Assembly (NCBI GenBank): GCA_902803745.1 | Contig: CADCRB010000279.1 | Span: 1 to 6,042, forward strand | Source: an uncultured Lachnospiraceae bacterium | Lineage (GTDB): Bacteria; Bacillota; Clostridia; Lachnospirales; Lachnospiraceae | Direction: 5' to 3' | Length of the DNA: 6,042 bases | In this document: one piece after another, positions 5,906-6,042 of the stretch | Position numbering within the stretch: position 1 is the first letter of the stretch | Layout: the number at the start of each line of letters is the position of its first letter | The notes under the pieces: generated by a model | The model's input: only the letters and a program-made list of their open reading frames with translations | What the model was told of the DNA's origin: nothing | The model's database searches: none | Translations under genes and position numbers: made by a program

Positions 5906-6042
5906 GCACTCGCAAAAAAAGTGCGTAGTGTGATTGTGCGCATAAAGCGCGAAGAACCTTGAAAACTAAACAGCAACGCAGCTTTGAAAGAAAAACACAA
6001 AGAAGACAATTCTTTAAACCAAAGCAGTAAAACGGACGAAGC
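5906..6042 (+). other. Probable rRNA operon leader with boxA-like antitermination elements (partial)
   Basis: The region downstream of the promoter has no credible coding frame. It contains boxA-like elements: AACCTTGAAAAC at 5955-5966, GCTTTGAAAG at 5981-5990, and ATTCTTTAAACC at 6009-6020, the last being closest to the TGCTCTTTAACA consensus. The string CCTTGAAAACTAAACAG is of the type seen just upstream of 16S genes in many Firmicutes. The 16S start (an AGAGTTTGATC-type sequence) is not reached before the window ends, so the identity is inferred and not proven. Nus-factor binding to boxA would give antiterminated rRNA transcription. Confidence 0.65.
5907..5930 (+). other. Leader hairpin at the predicted transcript 5' end
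   Basis: CACTCGC (5907-5913) can pair with GCG (5923-5925) and AGTG (5927-5930), with one bulged T and an A-rich loop. An alternative pairing is GCACT (5906-5910) with AGTGC (5920-5924). A second small stem, GCGC 5938-5941 with GCGC 5947-5950 around an ATAAA loop, follows. Neither is trailed by a T-run, so they look like leader structure and not a terminator for pilT. Confidence 0.4.

Noticed and set aside
5906..5950. Hairpins after pilT as its transcription terminator
   Set aside because: They lie downstream of the strong promoter and are not followed by a T-run, so they fit better as structure in the new transcript's leader.
1..6042. CRISPR array, insertion sequence, tRNA gene or riboswitch
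   Set aside because: I found no regularly spaced repeats, transposase-like frames with terminal repeats, cloverleaf-like sequence, or long structured leader outside the probable rRNA leader.

Overview
The window reads as chromosomal DNA of a low-to-mid GC Clostridia bacterium, most likely of the Lachnospiraceae/Butyrivibrio type. Supporting this are strong AGGAGG-type ribosome binding sites, TTG and GTG starts, a consensus-like SigA promoter, and a set of small pilus-type membrane proteins that I recall from that family. No 16S sequence lies inside the window, so the placement is an inference. All genes are on the + strand.

Layout. Positions 1-111 hold the 3' end of an unidentified gene. It is followed after 12 nt by a TTG-initiated 602-codon FkbH-like gene (124-1932), a HAD/acyltransferase-type enzyme normally found in secondary-metabolite or glycan-modification clusters. 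A 127-bp gap follows. It carries a TGTTATAAT extended -10 promoter that starts a new, tightly packed operon from 2060 to 5861: a PilC/GspF inner-membrane platform protein, four small single-pass membrane proteins of pseudopilin type (105, 180, 149 and 137 aa), and a very canonical PilT ATPase. The first four junctions overlap by 4, 4, 4 and 11 bp, and the last gap is 15 nt, so the six genes almost certainly work together. Only 8 nt after the pilT stop codon comes a TTGACT-17-TAAGAT promoter, followed by a boxA-containing leader that looks like the start of an rRNA operon. The 16S gene itself would lie beyond the window.

How it fits together. The operon has the order of a type II secretion or ComG locus (platform protein, then a run of pseudopilins), but its only ATPase is of the PilT (retraction) class. 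No PilB/GspE-type ATPase, prepilin peptidase or canonical G|FTLIE major pilin is encoded here. The four small proteins all have an N-terminal hydrophobic helix that lines up with a class III prepilin signal. Each departs from the consensus: only the 149-aa protein keeps the Glu, and only the 137-aa protein keeps a Gly exactly at -1. The 137-aa protein ends in five perfect Gly-Pro-X triplets, a collagen-like tail, which is the most unusual feature of the window. The FkbH-like gene appears to be the end of a separate upstream transcription unit.
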